This document shows, piece after piece, positions 1 through 11,523 of a stretch of DNA of 64,000 nucleotides. The position numbers and the translations under genes were made by a program. Position 1 is the stretch's first letter, and each line of letters opens with the position of its first letter. Source of the DNA: Metellina segmentata (lineage: Eukaryota; Arthropoda; Arachnida; Araneae; Tetragnathidae); the NCBI GenBank assembly GCA_947359465.1, contig OX375877.1, positions 70,038,698-70,102,697 on the forward strand, written 5' to 3'. Below the pieces are notes generated by a model. That model ran no database searches. It worked only from the letters and a program-made list of their open reading frames with translations, and was not told the origin of the DNA.

Positions 1-1075
1 TTCATATTTTGATACCAACCATACAAATCTTAAATTTCAACTGTAAACAGTTTCATTTTATAACAGTAAAATTCATAATATATCAACTGTGTTTATATAT
101 TTCATCAACTAATAACACACACATTGTTACATCATTAATCAAATTATACATTTACCAGGTTTTAAGAATATGTAGATACCAAAACAGTACTAATTTCTGT
201 ATTGATATTGGGTCATTTCACGTCAGTTCAAAGTGGTCATGTCAACTGTCTCGCATGTTGATGAAATTTGGTATTCACCCTTCCCTTATGGTTCAAAGAA
301 ACCCCCACTATCTCAAACAGTTTTTATTTTATAGCATTTCCAAGTTTTGTTAAATCTGTGATGTCTCGCCCTCGAGACACCCTCGTCAAAAAATACCATA
401 GTGTCATTTTATTTTATTTTTTCTTTATAACCAATCATCAGATTTCTATGAAATGTTTCAGAGCTCAAATATGCTAAGAATTTCAGGGGGGGAAAATACA
501 ACAACACTCAAGAAATTTTGTAAATGCCTAAAAAAATTTATAAATGTACTTGTAGTCTAGTTTTTTTTGGTGTTATTACCAAATTTTTTCAGCATGTGGG
601 TATAATGGAACAAGAAATTTTGTATGTTGAAAATTATTGCAAATATATGTTTTTTCTTAACAGAGAATGAAAAAAAAAATTTATTTTTTATTCCTTGGAA
701 TGAAAATTTTACGCTTTGTGAACATTGCGGAGAAAAAATGGCTACTGAGTGGCCATTTTGTACAACTTTCAATCCATAGCTGGAAAAAGAAAATTAACTG
801 AAATAAAGTTGTTCATCATAAAAGTAACATAATATTGCCTGTTATAGGTATTTCTCCCCCTCTCCCCCAAAGACGTGTCTATCTTACAACAGGAAAAAAA
901 AATGTTTGTCTGCCATCTTGAAATAATGGATGCAGAGGCCAATTAACATTCATTTTAAATATATTGAGGTTTAATTCACAAAATGAAGCAGTTTTATAAC
1001 AGATACATTCATAACAATTCAACTAAAGTAAAAGATTACCATAACAGACTGCTATGATCAATTGATTACCTTGTC
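1..1075. other. AT-rich non-coding stretch with one transposon-like terminus
   Basis: No convincing gene is visible; open frames here are short and AT-driven. Near 211 there is a GGGTCATTTCACGT motif followed some 40 bases later by TGATGAAATTTGGTA. This resembles the terminus and subterminal region of the W/U elements further right, so it may be the left end of a related element whose right end I could not find. Confidence 0.4.
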
Positions 1076-1352
1076 AAGTTTAATGCTCCTCAGTTTCTTT
1101 GATGTAGCCTCAGTATCACCTGTAAGTTTTTCTTCCATTAATGCCACCCTCATTGGGAAATAAGCATGTTCTGCCAGTAATTGTATGTGGGCATTGTACA
1201 ATACCAAGCATATGCGGAAATGGTAATGCACAAGAATTGTCACAGCTAGGCCAACCATAGCCGTCTTCAGTAGAAAGCCATCCGACAGCTTCGGGACGTC
1301 ATGAGGTTTAGACGAGCAATTTCGTGGATTTTTCCACAACCCATTTGGGCCC
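1076..1352 (-). CDS. Candidate internal exon of an unnamed gene, one membrane segment
   Basis: On the minus strand a frame of about 90 codons is open and less AT-rich than its surroundings, which is unusual here. It contains a hydrophobic stretch (FLLKTAMVGLAVTILVHYHF) that could be a membrane segment, then a charged tail (MEEKLTGDTEATSKKL). The frame runs to an AAG|GTAATC sequence near 1076 that fits a splice donor, and begins just after a TAG at 1352 that could be a splice acceptor, although the pyrimidine tract there is poor. I see no flanking exons and do not recognise the family. It may be part of a real gene running off the left side or a processed remnant. The assignment as coding is inference from base composition, the sensible protein and the donor site. 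Confidence 0.4.
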
Positions 1353-1399
1353 TATTATATTATAGATCAGTTTTAAAAATACTTTTCTTTGGGGAGAGA

Positions 1400-2000
1400 T
1401 TTATCACTGAAATTTTAAATGGTTATGGTGAAATTAATTTTTTAAAATTTGACAGTTTAAATAATATTTTTTTAATTTCGAAATAAATATCTTCTTTTGT
1501 AAGGAATTATAATTAAGAAGCAGGAGCATGCCAGTCATTTTCAACTAAATGAAAACTAAATAATTTATTCAAGTACAAGAATTGAACTAACTTTCACATT
1601 CCGCATCAAAAACCATTAGAAAATCTTTTTAAAATTAATTTTAAATCAAAATATTCCAAGTTCAACATTTCTAATATATGGATTAAGGATACAAAATTTT
1701 TTCTAACATCAGATTGAAGCACAAAAATTATAAAGCTAGCATTTATTAAAACAACTCTCAAAATTATATTTTTCTAAATTTACTGCAGTTACTCGACAGA
1801 CAAAAAAGGATGAAGCCAAACACTTGTTTCGTTACAGTAGTTTTTAAACATTTAATTTTTAAAACCTTAAATAACAAAAATATTAGTAAATACCAGTGAT
1901 GGTCAGGATCAAGTACCTTTGAGTATCGAATACACGATTAATCGATATAAGAATTGGAGAATTACGATATATGGCTCTTATATGAAAACAAAAACATCCA
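1400..2000. other. AT-rich intergenic DNA, no feature seen
   Basis: Nothing supportable is visible apart from a sequence starting CAGTGATGGTCAGG near 1894. It looks like a hAT left terminus, but I found no matching right terminus. Confidence 0.3.
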
Positions 2001-2007
2001 TTTCCTA

Positions 2008-2080
2008 TGCGCTCCTTGGTAAGGTGGTTAGAGGCATGGAATTGTGATTTTCGGGATCTAGGTTCGAATCCACTTAGGAA
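2008..2080 (+). repeat. tRNA-like sequence (SINE head or tRNA relic)
   Basis: A box-A-like segment (TGGTAAGGTGGTTAGAGG) is followed about 35 bases later by a box-B match (GGTTCGAATCC), the spacing of a tRNA or tRNA-derived SINE promoter. The flanks do not form a clean acceptor stem by eye, so a functional tRNA gene is unlikely. No body or tail of a SINE is recognised. Confidence 0.45.
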
Positions 2081-3099
2081 TTGGATGTTTTTTTATGCGA
2101 GTGATAATTTTTAACAAATCAAATTGGTTTGATTTTTCTTTTGCACAAAACTCAATTTTTATTTCTAGATTATTATATTTACACTTTTTTTTCTCTCCGA
2201 ATTATTAAAAAATTAAAAAAAATTTTAAGTATGAAAATTACTATTATTTCTCTTTTAGAACTTGTAAAAGTTGATGATTTTTTTAATCTTGATTTTGCAA
2301 TTCATTTTTAAATTTGAGATTTTGCATTTTATAGATATGATTTTCAACCATAATTTGTGTGAGGAAATAATCACTTTCAACAGAAAAACAGGCATAATTT
2401 TATTTTAAAGGGAGCCCCAAAGATAAGAATAAATTTTTTTTTTTTTTACAAAACTATTTTAAATTATTTTAAAAGTTGTTCGACTGTGGTAGGAATTTTG
2501 ATACGCTTTTTTTATAAAAAGTGTGTCCGAGACAGGAACTGTAATTCTGGTCCTTTTTAAAGGCATCACGTCAACCCTTTTCTCTGAATTGCGTTATACA
2601 AGAGTTCGGATCAAGAATGGAAATGAATACCATGTGATTTTCTGTGTTGAAATGTCCCTGGATAGGTGTTAAAACAGGAAGCTAGAGAAAAAGCATGTGC
2701 AATGGCATTTGCTATCGACATGCTCCGATATATGTTGCCCTTTTACTTCAACGAATGAGATCGAATATAACCCTATTGCCTTCTGAACTCTGTCGCATAA
2801 CTGTTTAGGAGTAGCAGATGTTATGATAGAAGTATCTTTTCATCAAGATTCGTTTAATCATTTTGTGTTGCACTCTTCGAGCATTGGCTTTCACTTGTTA
2901 TTGCATAAATACGAGCATTTTAGGCACTGAATATGCTTTGCTTCAGCGATGTGATGTACGTCATGCTCATTTCTCAAATTGAAATTTTTGTCATAAGTGT
3001 TGTTATAATATGAACACTTATGTTTACTAATTTTATTATTTTAAACCTTATCTGGATAACTGTCTCAAGTATATCTTGAGATATGCGCGATTCATATAC

Positions 3100-3790
3100 A
3101 CAATGACATACAGAACATGGAAACATTTCGAAAACAATATACAAATGATAAAGATCAAGCACTTAAAATTAATTCAAAAGTTTTACAGAATTATACTAGA
3201 TATTAGAATCAATTAAATTTTAGAAATACTAATTTTGAACATAAATGAAAACAAACAAGAAATGAAAGCAACATAACAGTTACTCAAATGCCAAGAAAGA
3301 ACCCAATATGCAAATGAAAAAGCACTTGAAACTAACTGAAAAGTTTTACAGAATTTTCTAGATTTTCAATCAATAAAATTTTTGAAGCGCTAATTTTTAA
3401 CATTTATGAAAATAAACAAGAAATGAAAGAAACAGGTAATACTATCACTTAAGAGAAGTAATCCAGAAAATAAAGAAATGTAATACTTAAGTGATGTTCC
3501 AAAGTAACAGCAAATTGCTGTTGTATAAAAGAAAGGGCATAACATACCATGTGTACTTTACTGATAATCCAGCCTATCTATTCGGTAAATTGCTTCAAGA
3601 AAATTTCAAATCCAATTTCTTAATCGCTGGAATTTTTCAGCGCTTCATGCAGAACATGTAATTTCAAGAGAGTAGGTAAAAATTGGGAATCGGTAGCCAT
3701 TTACTCAGGTCAGACACTTTGAAGAAAAAGAAAAACATTTTAAGCATGCAAGTATCATATTTGTAGAGTTATTTTATAAATGTCACAAAT
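3100..3790 (+). repeat. Dispersed repeat, copy 1 (partner at 9478-10100)
   Basis: The segment beginning ACAATGACATACAGAACATG recurs in the same orientation at 9479 and the match continues for some 600 bases, through a stretch reading ATTAAATTTTAGAAATA and another with AGTATCATATTTGTA. Inside copy 1, roughly 3303-3430 repeats 3170-3260 in diverged form, an internal duplication. A short open frame survives in the second copy only, so a decayed transposon gene is possible but not shown. Confidence 0.6.
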
Positions 3791-4019
3791 AAAAATTGAA
3801 AAATTAAAAAAAAAAAAAAAAACTTTCAACTTTTTTTTTTTTTTTAATAAAAGGCAAACCCCATGTGTTTTGTAAAGAAATCCAATATCTTAAACAATGG
3901 AATTTTTCAATGCTTTATTCATTATGTGCATTTTTAAAATTTATAAAATTAGAAAAAGCAAAATCAAGACAAGAAACATAACACTGAGAACCATGAATAT
4001 CCATACAATGCGACACTGC

Positions 4020-4190
4020 TACTTAAGAATAAGATGAATACTCAGGTGTTCGAATACGCAGGGGCATACTTTTTGAATTCGAACACCCAGGATGAGTAAT
4101 CTTGTATTCGAATATCTAGTACCAGTACAGAGAACGTCCTGTATTCAGATGAATACTTCCGGTATTTGGATACCTAGGATGCATACAACA
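4020..4190. repeat. Degenerate short tandem repeat around GTATTCGAATA
   Basis: About four imperfect units of 35-45 bases each contain versions of ATTCGAAT(A/C) followed by a variant of CCTAGGATG or CTCAGGTG. The units vary in length and are strongly diverged. It lies just left of the foldback. Function unknown; probably an old minisatellite or the subterminal array of a transposon. Confidence 0.4.
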
Positions 4191-4410
4191 ACTAACCAAG
4201 AACTTCTGGTTACTACTTGAACACTTTGGAAAAGTATCGAGTACAACGGTTACTTTGAAGTATCGAATATATGACTAATTTTGTAATAAGGTAATAAAGT
4301 AAGACATAGTAAGGTAAAACTGATAAATATTACATGTCCAAAATGTATATATTTTTTTTTATTGAATTTTTAAAGTACAAGGTCACACAAATGTAGATTT
4401 TTTTAGCACA

Positions 4411-5754
4411 CTAGGGGGCTCCGCCCCCTGCTCGCTTACGCTCGCCAACCCATGGGGATTGCTACGCAATCCCATTTGGTTTAATTCGCAAACCAATACC
4501 TCTTTCGCAAGTGATTTCACTTATTTTTACTTTAACACTTGATGCACCCTAAACTAATAGCCGCGTCAGTAAAAAATCTTCTGCATCTTGTTCCCTGTAC
4601 AATTTTAAGTAAACCGTGTTAATCTAAAAACATTCGATCTGTACTTTCTCGGTAAACCGTCTGAAAAGAGAGGGAAAAAAGCGAGCCTTTTTCCTCGCCA
4701 AATAAAAAGAAATCGTTTTCATGGCAATTGGTGCTACGATAAATATGATATCTGGCAAACCCGATAGTAAAAAATACAACCCTCCGCAAATGCAATGCTC
4801 CGCGAATTTGCTCCGCAAAATAAAAATTACGAAATTTGTGTCACCAACTTTTGATTGCATCCAATTTATTTATGAACCAATTTTAAAAATAATTGTAGTG
4901 TAAGAAAGAGAACATTCTGAGGTATACTGCGATATTTTAAAAATTAAAAATTAATAGTAATACGATATAGATATGACAGTTTTAGTTTTGTATCGGAAAT
5001 TACGATCTGAAAGTTCCGAAAATTGTATGACCCACTTTTAATTGCATCGATTTTATTTATTAACCAATTTAAAAAATAATTGTACCATAAGAAAGAGTGT
5101 AATGTAATGTATTCAGTGATGTTCTCGAATTTAAAAAATAATGTTTTTTTCTGTAGATATAACTGTTGTGACAAAAAGTAGCGAAAATATCCAAAGATTC
5201 CGAGTTTTGTATCACCAACTTTTGATTGCATCCAATTTAATTATTAACCGATTTCAAAAATAATAGTACCGTAAGAAAGAGTACATTTTGAGGTATACTG
5301 CGATATTTTAAAACTTAAAAACTAATAGTAATAAGATATAGATACAGCAGTTTTAAAAAAAAGTAACAAAAATGTCCCGATTTTTCCTGAATTTCAAAAA
5401 AATATTATCAAGAACCAAATTGAAATTTAAAAAAAAACTCGACGAGCTGCAAAAATTTACGTTGAGAGGTACTCTAAAAAAACTCACGACTGAAGACTGA
5501 AAATTTGAATGTGTTTTGCTCACTTGCGGAAGAAATTTCACTTCTTCAACTTTAACACTTAATAAAACCTAAACTAATAGCCGCATCGGAAAAAAATCTT
5601 AATAATTATCCAGGGACTACAATGAAGAACATAGCATGTTAATTTCATTTTTTTCTGATCAGTACTTTCTCGGGAAACCGTCTAAGAATCGAGCTTAACA
5701 ACACATTTTTCAATCCTGCGGCGGCGGCGGTAACTTTTTTTTAATATAGAGAGA
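4411..5754 (-). mobile_element. Non-autonomous Helitron H1
   Basis: On the minus strand the element starts TCTCTCTATATTAAA and ends with a GC-rich hairpin (GGGGGCGGAGCCCCC) then CTAG, the classical Helitron layout of 5' TC and 3' hairpin plus CTRR. It sits between an A (4410) and a T (5755). The inverted arm at about 9290 keeps the uninterrupted site (AGCACTAATTATAACCTG in that arm's orientation), which fixes the borders. No Rep/helicase gene is present, so it would depend on another Helitron. Related ends occur at 11524 and 48206. Confidence 0.85.
4845..5350. repeat. Internal tandem repeats of Helitron H1, about 185-bp units
   Basis: Three successive units begin near 4845, 5032 and 5213. 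Each starts with a variant of ACTTTTGATTGCATC, followed by AACCAATTT, AATAATTGTACC and TAAGAAAGAG, and ends in a run like AATAGTAATACGATATAG. Two units of the same type occur in the Helitron at 48206-49085. Confidence 0.7.
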
Positions 5755-8528
5755 TATAGTAGCCTGTTTGAGATCATATATTTCAATAAGTTACTAATAC
5801 AAATAAATTTTTTTCTTATATTGTTACATTCTTCAATAAAAGGTACTGTAGGAAATGTCAGAAAAAAATTTTATATCCATCAATGCTCATTCTCAGGAAT
5901 CAGCGAAAATAGATTTTGCCCGCTTGATACAAATTGCTCTAGTACCTCTAAAAATTAGGTAAGACAATATCAAAAATTATTCGTAACAAAGCACTTCTAT
6001 CTAAAAGTTTGATATAATTTAGTGATAGTGTTTCTATTCCTTAGTAAAGAAAAAAAATGATGAAAAAGAAAAATAATTGAAAACCGCGATTTCTATTTTT
6101 TAAATAAAAATTTTAATGTGGACAACTATGAAAACTTCACAAATTTTCAGTATTATGTGTCAAAATGTATATTCTGTCCTGAAATTTCCATCATTGTAAT
6201 TTGTTTATTTTCGTCCCAGGAAATTTTTTAACTAGATGGAAATAATCATTTTATTTTATCGCAGGATGCATCAAAACAGGCGTGAAGACACCAGTGAGAC
6301 ATTCATTTCCGCATTTGAAAGAGATGATATTACATTCAAGGGCAGGTAGTCGAATAAATAAACACTATTAAAGGAATTATGGTTATTATAAATGTGCTTG
6401 GTTTGCAAAAACTAAAAGCTTCCGAACACCGACGAATGTTTGATGGCAATCCAGATGTGTTCCATAAGTGCGCGTAGCCATTACAGGAACGCGTAACTAT
6501 GATTGCTACATTCATATTCCCAATTGTACGACACAAATACGCGTTTCATATTTATCACTATCACCAGCAAAAGAAGCAAATAATTTTAAAAGAATTCAGT
6601 AGCACAATAAAATCAACTTTCAATTATAGAAGATGCAAAATTTAAGATACCACATAGGGAACTTGAAAAGGCAATTAGTTAAAAGTCATAGTATGTATGT
6701 TACTAAGTTGAAATTTTTAAATTTGTTTTGACACTGATTTTTTCTGCTTATATAATTTACTTTTTAAGTTAAAAATGATTTGGTGTTTGTTTTGGTAATT
6801 TAAGGTTTCATTATCTGTTTTTAATTTCTCTGTTATCATTGAATTTCTTGCAATATACATAGACTGGAAATCAAATGTCATGATTTTGATTTTATTATTG
6901 TTGCTTTAGGACTTGGATAATAATCCCGAAAAAAATATTTACAGGTTATAAACATATTAAACTATAATTCTGTGAAATGTCGGTTTTATCATAACTGTCC
7001 TTCATTTGAATTCTTATGTCTATTTAGAGTAGAATATTTTGTATTTTCATTAGCTGTGTGCTTGTTTTGAAGATGAAATAATTAAAATGCGATTTCCAAA
7101 CTCTATAGGTAATATTACCTAGTACTGTAACCGGCATAAATTTAAAGTATGTCATAAAATTTCTTAAGCCCATAGAAATGTTTTTAATTTTGTCATAAAT
7201 GACAATTTTCCATTTTTTGCTACTAAACTTTACATTAAATATGATGTTTAAAATTGTTGTTGTCAAAGTGAAAAAAAGACAATTTTGTACACATTATAAA
7301 GATGTAAAATATGTTTGTCTATGTTAAATACTTTTTGAGAAACAGAACTTCAAACACGAAACATTAAGAGATCTCACAATTGCTCTTCTGAGTTATAGGT
7401 CCTTAAAATGATTCAAACTTAGAAAATATTTCATTTTGAACCTAAATTTTTTGGATATTGTTATTTGTGCATAAACCAAACCCCAGTACCAAATTTAATG
7501 AAAATCAATTTCCATATGGACACAGGTTTTTCCTGATTTTTGCTCATTTCACGTGGAATGGCCCAACAGAGGAATTAAATACAGATAATGAAATCCTAAA
7601 TTAACAAAGTAATACCAAATCATTTTTAACTTAAAAAGTGAATTATATAAGCAGAAAAAATCAGCGTCAAAACAAGTTTAAAAATTTCAACTTAGTAACA
7701 TACATACTATGACTTTTAACTAATTACCTTTTCAAGTCCCTATGTGGTATGTTAAATTTTGCATCTTCTATAATTGAAAGTTGATTTTATTGTGCTACTG
7801 AATTCTTTTAAAATTATTTGCTTCTTTTGCTGTTGATTGTGATAAATATTAAACTAGAATTTGTGTCGTATAGTTGGGGATATGAATGTAGCAATGATAG
7901 TTACCCGTTTCCATAATGGCAACGGTCACTGATGGAACACTTCTGGATTGCCATTGAGCATTCGCCAGTGTTCGAAAACTTTTGTTTTTGCAGACCGAGT
8001 AAATTTTGTAACCATAATTCGTTTAATAGTGTTTATTTATTTGGTTATTTTCCCTTGAATGTAATAGCATCTCTTTCAAAGGCAGAAATGGATGTCTCAC
8101 TGGCGTGTTCCTGCCTTTTTGGATTCATCTTGCGATAAAATAAAATGCTACTTTCCATCTAGGTAAAAATATTCCTGGGACGAAAATAAACAAATTACAA
8201 TGATGGAAATTTCAGGACAGATAATATACATCTTGACACATAATCCTGAAAATTTGTGAGGTTTTCGGAGTTGTTCGACACAATGAAATTTGTATTTTAA
8301 AAAATAGAAAAATCGCTGCTTTCAATTATTTTACTTTTTTTTCTTTACTAAGGAATAGAAACACAGTCACTAAATTATACCAAACTTTTAGATAAAACAA
8401 GTGCATTGTTAAGAATATTTTTTGATACTGTTTTTTCCCATTTTTAGAGGTACTAGTACAATTTGAAATTTGTATCAAATAGGCAAAATCTCTATTTTTG
8501 CTGATCCCTGATAATGAGTAGTGACATA

Positions 8529-9171
8529 TCTTTATATCTATAAATCTCTTATGTGGCGCGCAAAAAAGACGTTATTTGTTAACGCCTTTTGGCAACATTG
8601 TTTGTTTACCAAAGTCTCGTGCATCAATTGAATTTATAGTGTTTTCGGATGAAATTTTATTGAAAAAAAAAATGAATTTTAGTTGAGCTGTTGCAGTTTA
8701 AAAAAGAAATCAAACAAACCAGATGATCTTTTCAGGGCCATTTAAAAAATGATCCTTTTCAGGGCCAACAATTATAGTTCAACAAGACGCTTGCACTACG
8801 ACTTTCAGCAACAAACTCAATGAAAAAGTGTGGGTGGTTCGAATGCTGGAGAAATATACACACAAACAACATGCTGGGTATTCAATTTCCAAAGCAGCGC
8901 TCACATTTCGAGTCAAAATTTGCTCAAAGTTTTTATTTGAATTCAGATTTCAGAGGTACTGTATATATTTTTTCTGTAATACATCAAATTTAGATTTGAA
9001 AAAAAAAAAATTTTGGTATCTCATATTTCGTAAACAATTTCTTCTGCTAGGACACATGTCTTCATTGATGCGAGCGAAACGAGCATAGATTCGCTCAGCG
9101 AACCTATGAGGATTTCGAAACAATTCTCCAGTGGTTGGTGAGCATTAGCGAGCAGGGTGCAGGCCCCCAAG
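8529..9171 (+). mobile_element. Non-autonomous Helitron H2
   Basis: It starts TCTTTATATCTATAAATC after an A and ends GCAGGGTGCAGGCCCCCAAG before a T. The 3' end resembles that of H1 (GCGAGCAGGGGGCGGAGCCCCCTAG), with the hairpin and the final CTAG worn to CAAG. The left arm of the foldback near 5861-5890 lacks this insert and gives the empty site. It carries a tandem pair of TTTTCAGGGCC motifs described below. No replicase is present. Confidence 0.75.
8725..8766 (+). repeat. Two histone-mRNA-like stem-loop relics in Helitron H2
   Basis: GATCTTTTCAGGGCC (8725-8739) and GATCCTTTTCAGGGCC (8751-8766) resemble the conserved 3' stem-loop of metazoan replication-dependent histone mRNAs, stem GGYYCT, loop TTTC/TTTT, stem AGRRCC. 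The 5' half of each stem is degraded. They are followed by short A/C-rich sequence, as in histone genes. Capture of a histone gene tail by a Helitron is one explanation; chance is another. Confidence 0.3.
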
Positions 9172-9477
9172 TAAGACTACATTCTGACATTTCCTAAAAG
9201 ACCTTTTACTAATGATTATAACAAGATAAAAAAATTAAATTTTTCGCCAATAACTTATTGAAATTTAGGGTCTCAAACAGGTTATAATTAGTGCTAGACA
9301 ATCTACATTTGTGTGACCTTGAACTTTAAAATTCAATAAAAAATAAAATATACATCTTGGAAATCTAATATTTGGCAGATCCTCCTTACTATATGTCATC
9401 TATTTAAAAATTAATTTTCACTAAAATCAGTGATGTGTCAGTCACAGCGATTTGCTCATTTTGCGTGGAATGACCCC

Positions 9478-10100
9478 CACAATGACATACAGAACATGGA
9501 AACATTTCAAAAACAAATAATAAAGATAAAGCACTTGAAAAGAACTAAAAAGTTTTATAGAATTATACTAGATATTAGAATCAATTAAATTTTAGAAATA
9601 TTAATTTTAAACATAAATGAAAACAAATAAGAAATAAAAGCAACATAACAGTTACTCAAATGCAAGAAAGAACCCAATATACAAATGAAACTAATTGAAA
9701 AGTTTTAACATTGATGAAAATAAACAAGAGATGAAAGAAACGGGTAATACTATCACTTAAGAGAAGTAATCCAGAAATTAAAGAAACGTAATACTTTAAA
9801 GTGATTTTTCAAACTCGACAGCAAATTGCTGTTGTAGAAAATAAAGGGCATACCATACCATGTGTACTTTACCAATAATCCAGCCTGTCTGTACGGAAAA
9901 TTGCTTCCAGAACATTTCAAATCCAATTTCTTATTTGATGGAACTTTTCAGCGTTTCATGCAGCATGTGCATTTTCAAGACAGTAGGAAAAGATTGGGAA
10001 TTGGTAGCCATTTACTCTGGTCAGACACTTTGAAGAAAAAGAAAAACATTTTGAGCATACAAGTATCATATTTGTATAGTTATTTTAAATGTCAAAAATA
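9478..10100 (+). repeat. Dispersed repeat, copy 2 (partner at 3100-3790)
   Basis: It starts directly after the GGAATGACCC terminus of element U copy 2 and matches 3100-3790 in the same orientation. An open frame at 9862-10101 reads MYFTNNPACLYGKLLPEHF and onward. The equivalent in copy 1 is recognisable but carries stops. That suggests a decayed transposon protein, which I do not recognise. Confidence 0.55.
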
Positions 10101-11523
10101 AAGTTGAAAATTAAATACATTTTTAAAAATTGATAAAATAAAAAAAACTTTCAACTTGATTTTCAAAGAATTCGGCAGCACAATAAAATCATGTTTCAAT
10201 TATAAAAGATGCAAAATTTAACATGGGAGTTTTACCACATAGTGAATTTGAAAAGCAATTAGTTAAAAGTCATAACATCTATGTTATACTAAGTTTAAAT
10301 TTTTAAGCTTGTTTTGACACTGATATGTCTGCTTTTATAATTCACTTTTTAATTAAAAAATGATTTGGTAATTCTTTGTTGAATATACATAGACTGGGAA
10401 GCAAATGGTGTAATTTTGATTTCATTATTGTTGCGTTAGGACTCAGATTACAATACTGAATTTTTTTTGCAGGTAATAAATATATTAAACTGTACTCCTG
10501 TAATATGTCGGTTTTATCAGAGTTGTCCTTCATTTATTTCTTACGTCCATTTAGAGTAGATTTTATTTTCGTTAGCTATTTTGAAGATGAAAAAATTTAA
10601 ATGAGACTTTCAAACTCTATCAGTAATATGATTATACCTTGCAGTGTAACTGGCATTAATTTAAAGTATGTCTTATAATTTCTTTAACCCACAAAAATGT
10701 TTTTAATTCTGTCAAAAATGACAATTTTCCATTTTTAGCAACTAAATTTTAGATTAAATATGATGTTCAAAATTGTTGATGGCCAAGGTGAAAAAAAGAC
10801 AATTTTGTACAAATTACAGGGCTCCTAACAGGTTTAAAGGTCTAAAAAGGTGACAAAAGTGACTAATTTAACCAAAAAGGTGACAAAAAGCGACTAATTA
10901 AGCAGAAAAAGGTGACAAAAAGTGACTAATCGAGCAAAAAAAAAAGTACAAAGATAGAAAATAAAATGATCCTCCCCTATCCTTTCTTTGGAAGGATATT
11001 TTTATTTTCTTCATTTAAAAAGTACATCATTTTAAAATATTAACACAAAAATAAAAAAATCGTAATGATAATTTTTTAATTTGTCCATTTTTGACACGGC
11101 TTCAAGAATTTCTTCCTTTTTTTTTAAAGATTATGTCTCATTTTTTTTGTTGAAAAAGTCTGAAATTATTTTTGTCTTTTTCTTCTCAATAGAAAAATGT
11201 GCATTTTTTAAAGTCTGTCTTTGCTGACCAGCATCATCCGAGACTTTTGCCGCTCCTTGAATCATTGACTGAGCAAGTGTGCTTCCTTAAAAACTTTATT
11301 TTTTATCACCTTTTTGAGTCTATTATTGGCTACATTTAATAATTTTGAAGCACTGTCCAACATCTCATTCTCTTCCTTACGCATAATTTTAAGTTTTCGT
11401 TCGTCTTCTATCCCCTTTCTGTTCTTTGCCAGCTGCTTTAAATTTTTTTTCTCTGCTTCCAGTCTAATTTTTCTTTACTCTCCTTCTCTAATTTTTCTTG
11501 TGCCTCATATGTTTTCTATCTTA

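Larger units (their letters stand above)
4300..7562 (+). mobile_element. Element U, copy 1 (left arm and loop of a foldback)
   Basis: The right end reads CACGTGGAATGGCCC at 7548-7562, a W/U-type terminus. The part from about 4300 to 6833 returns as the reverse complement at 7565-9410. The part 6585-7562 returns in direct orientation at 10155-10816 plus 13154-13435. A Helitron interrupts it at 4411-5754. The left terminus is missing, since at about 4300 it runs into unrelated sequence. No intact transposase is visible. Membership of the same group as W is inferred from the GGGTCATTCCACG-type end. Confidence 0.6.
7563..9477 (-). mobile_element. Element U, copy 2 (right, inverted arm of the foldback)
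   Basis: Read on the minus strand it starts with GGGTCATTCCACGC at 9477 and follows copy 1 in order until about 7565, where it stops directly against the right terminus of copy 1. It therefore holds only the first two thirds of the element. A Helitron (8529-9171) interrupts it. Divergence between the arms is moderate: long stretches match with scattered substitutions and small gaps, so the foldback is not recent. Confidence 0.6.

Noticed and set aside
2008..2080. Functional tRNA gene
   Set aside because: Boxes are present, but the 5' and 3' ends do not pair as an acceptor stem by eye.
1894..4290. A possible hAT element starting CAGTGATGGTCAGGATCAAG and ending near the tandem repeat at 4190
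   Set aside because: The related GTATCGAATA sequences at the two sites are in direct and not inverted order, and no TSD was found.
9862..10101. piggyBac transposase fragment
   Set aside because: A first glance at YxxxPxLxxKLLxxHF suggested it, but no DDD-domain motif or TTAA-flanked termini are present.
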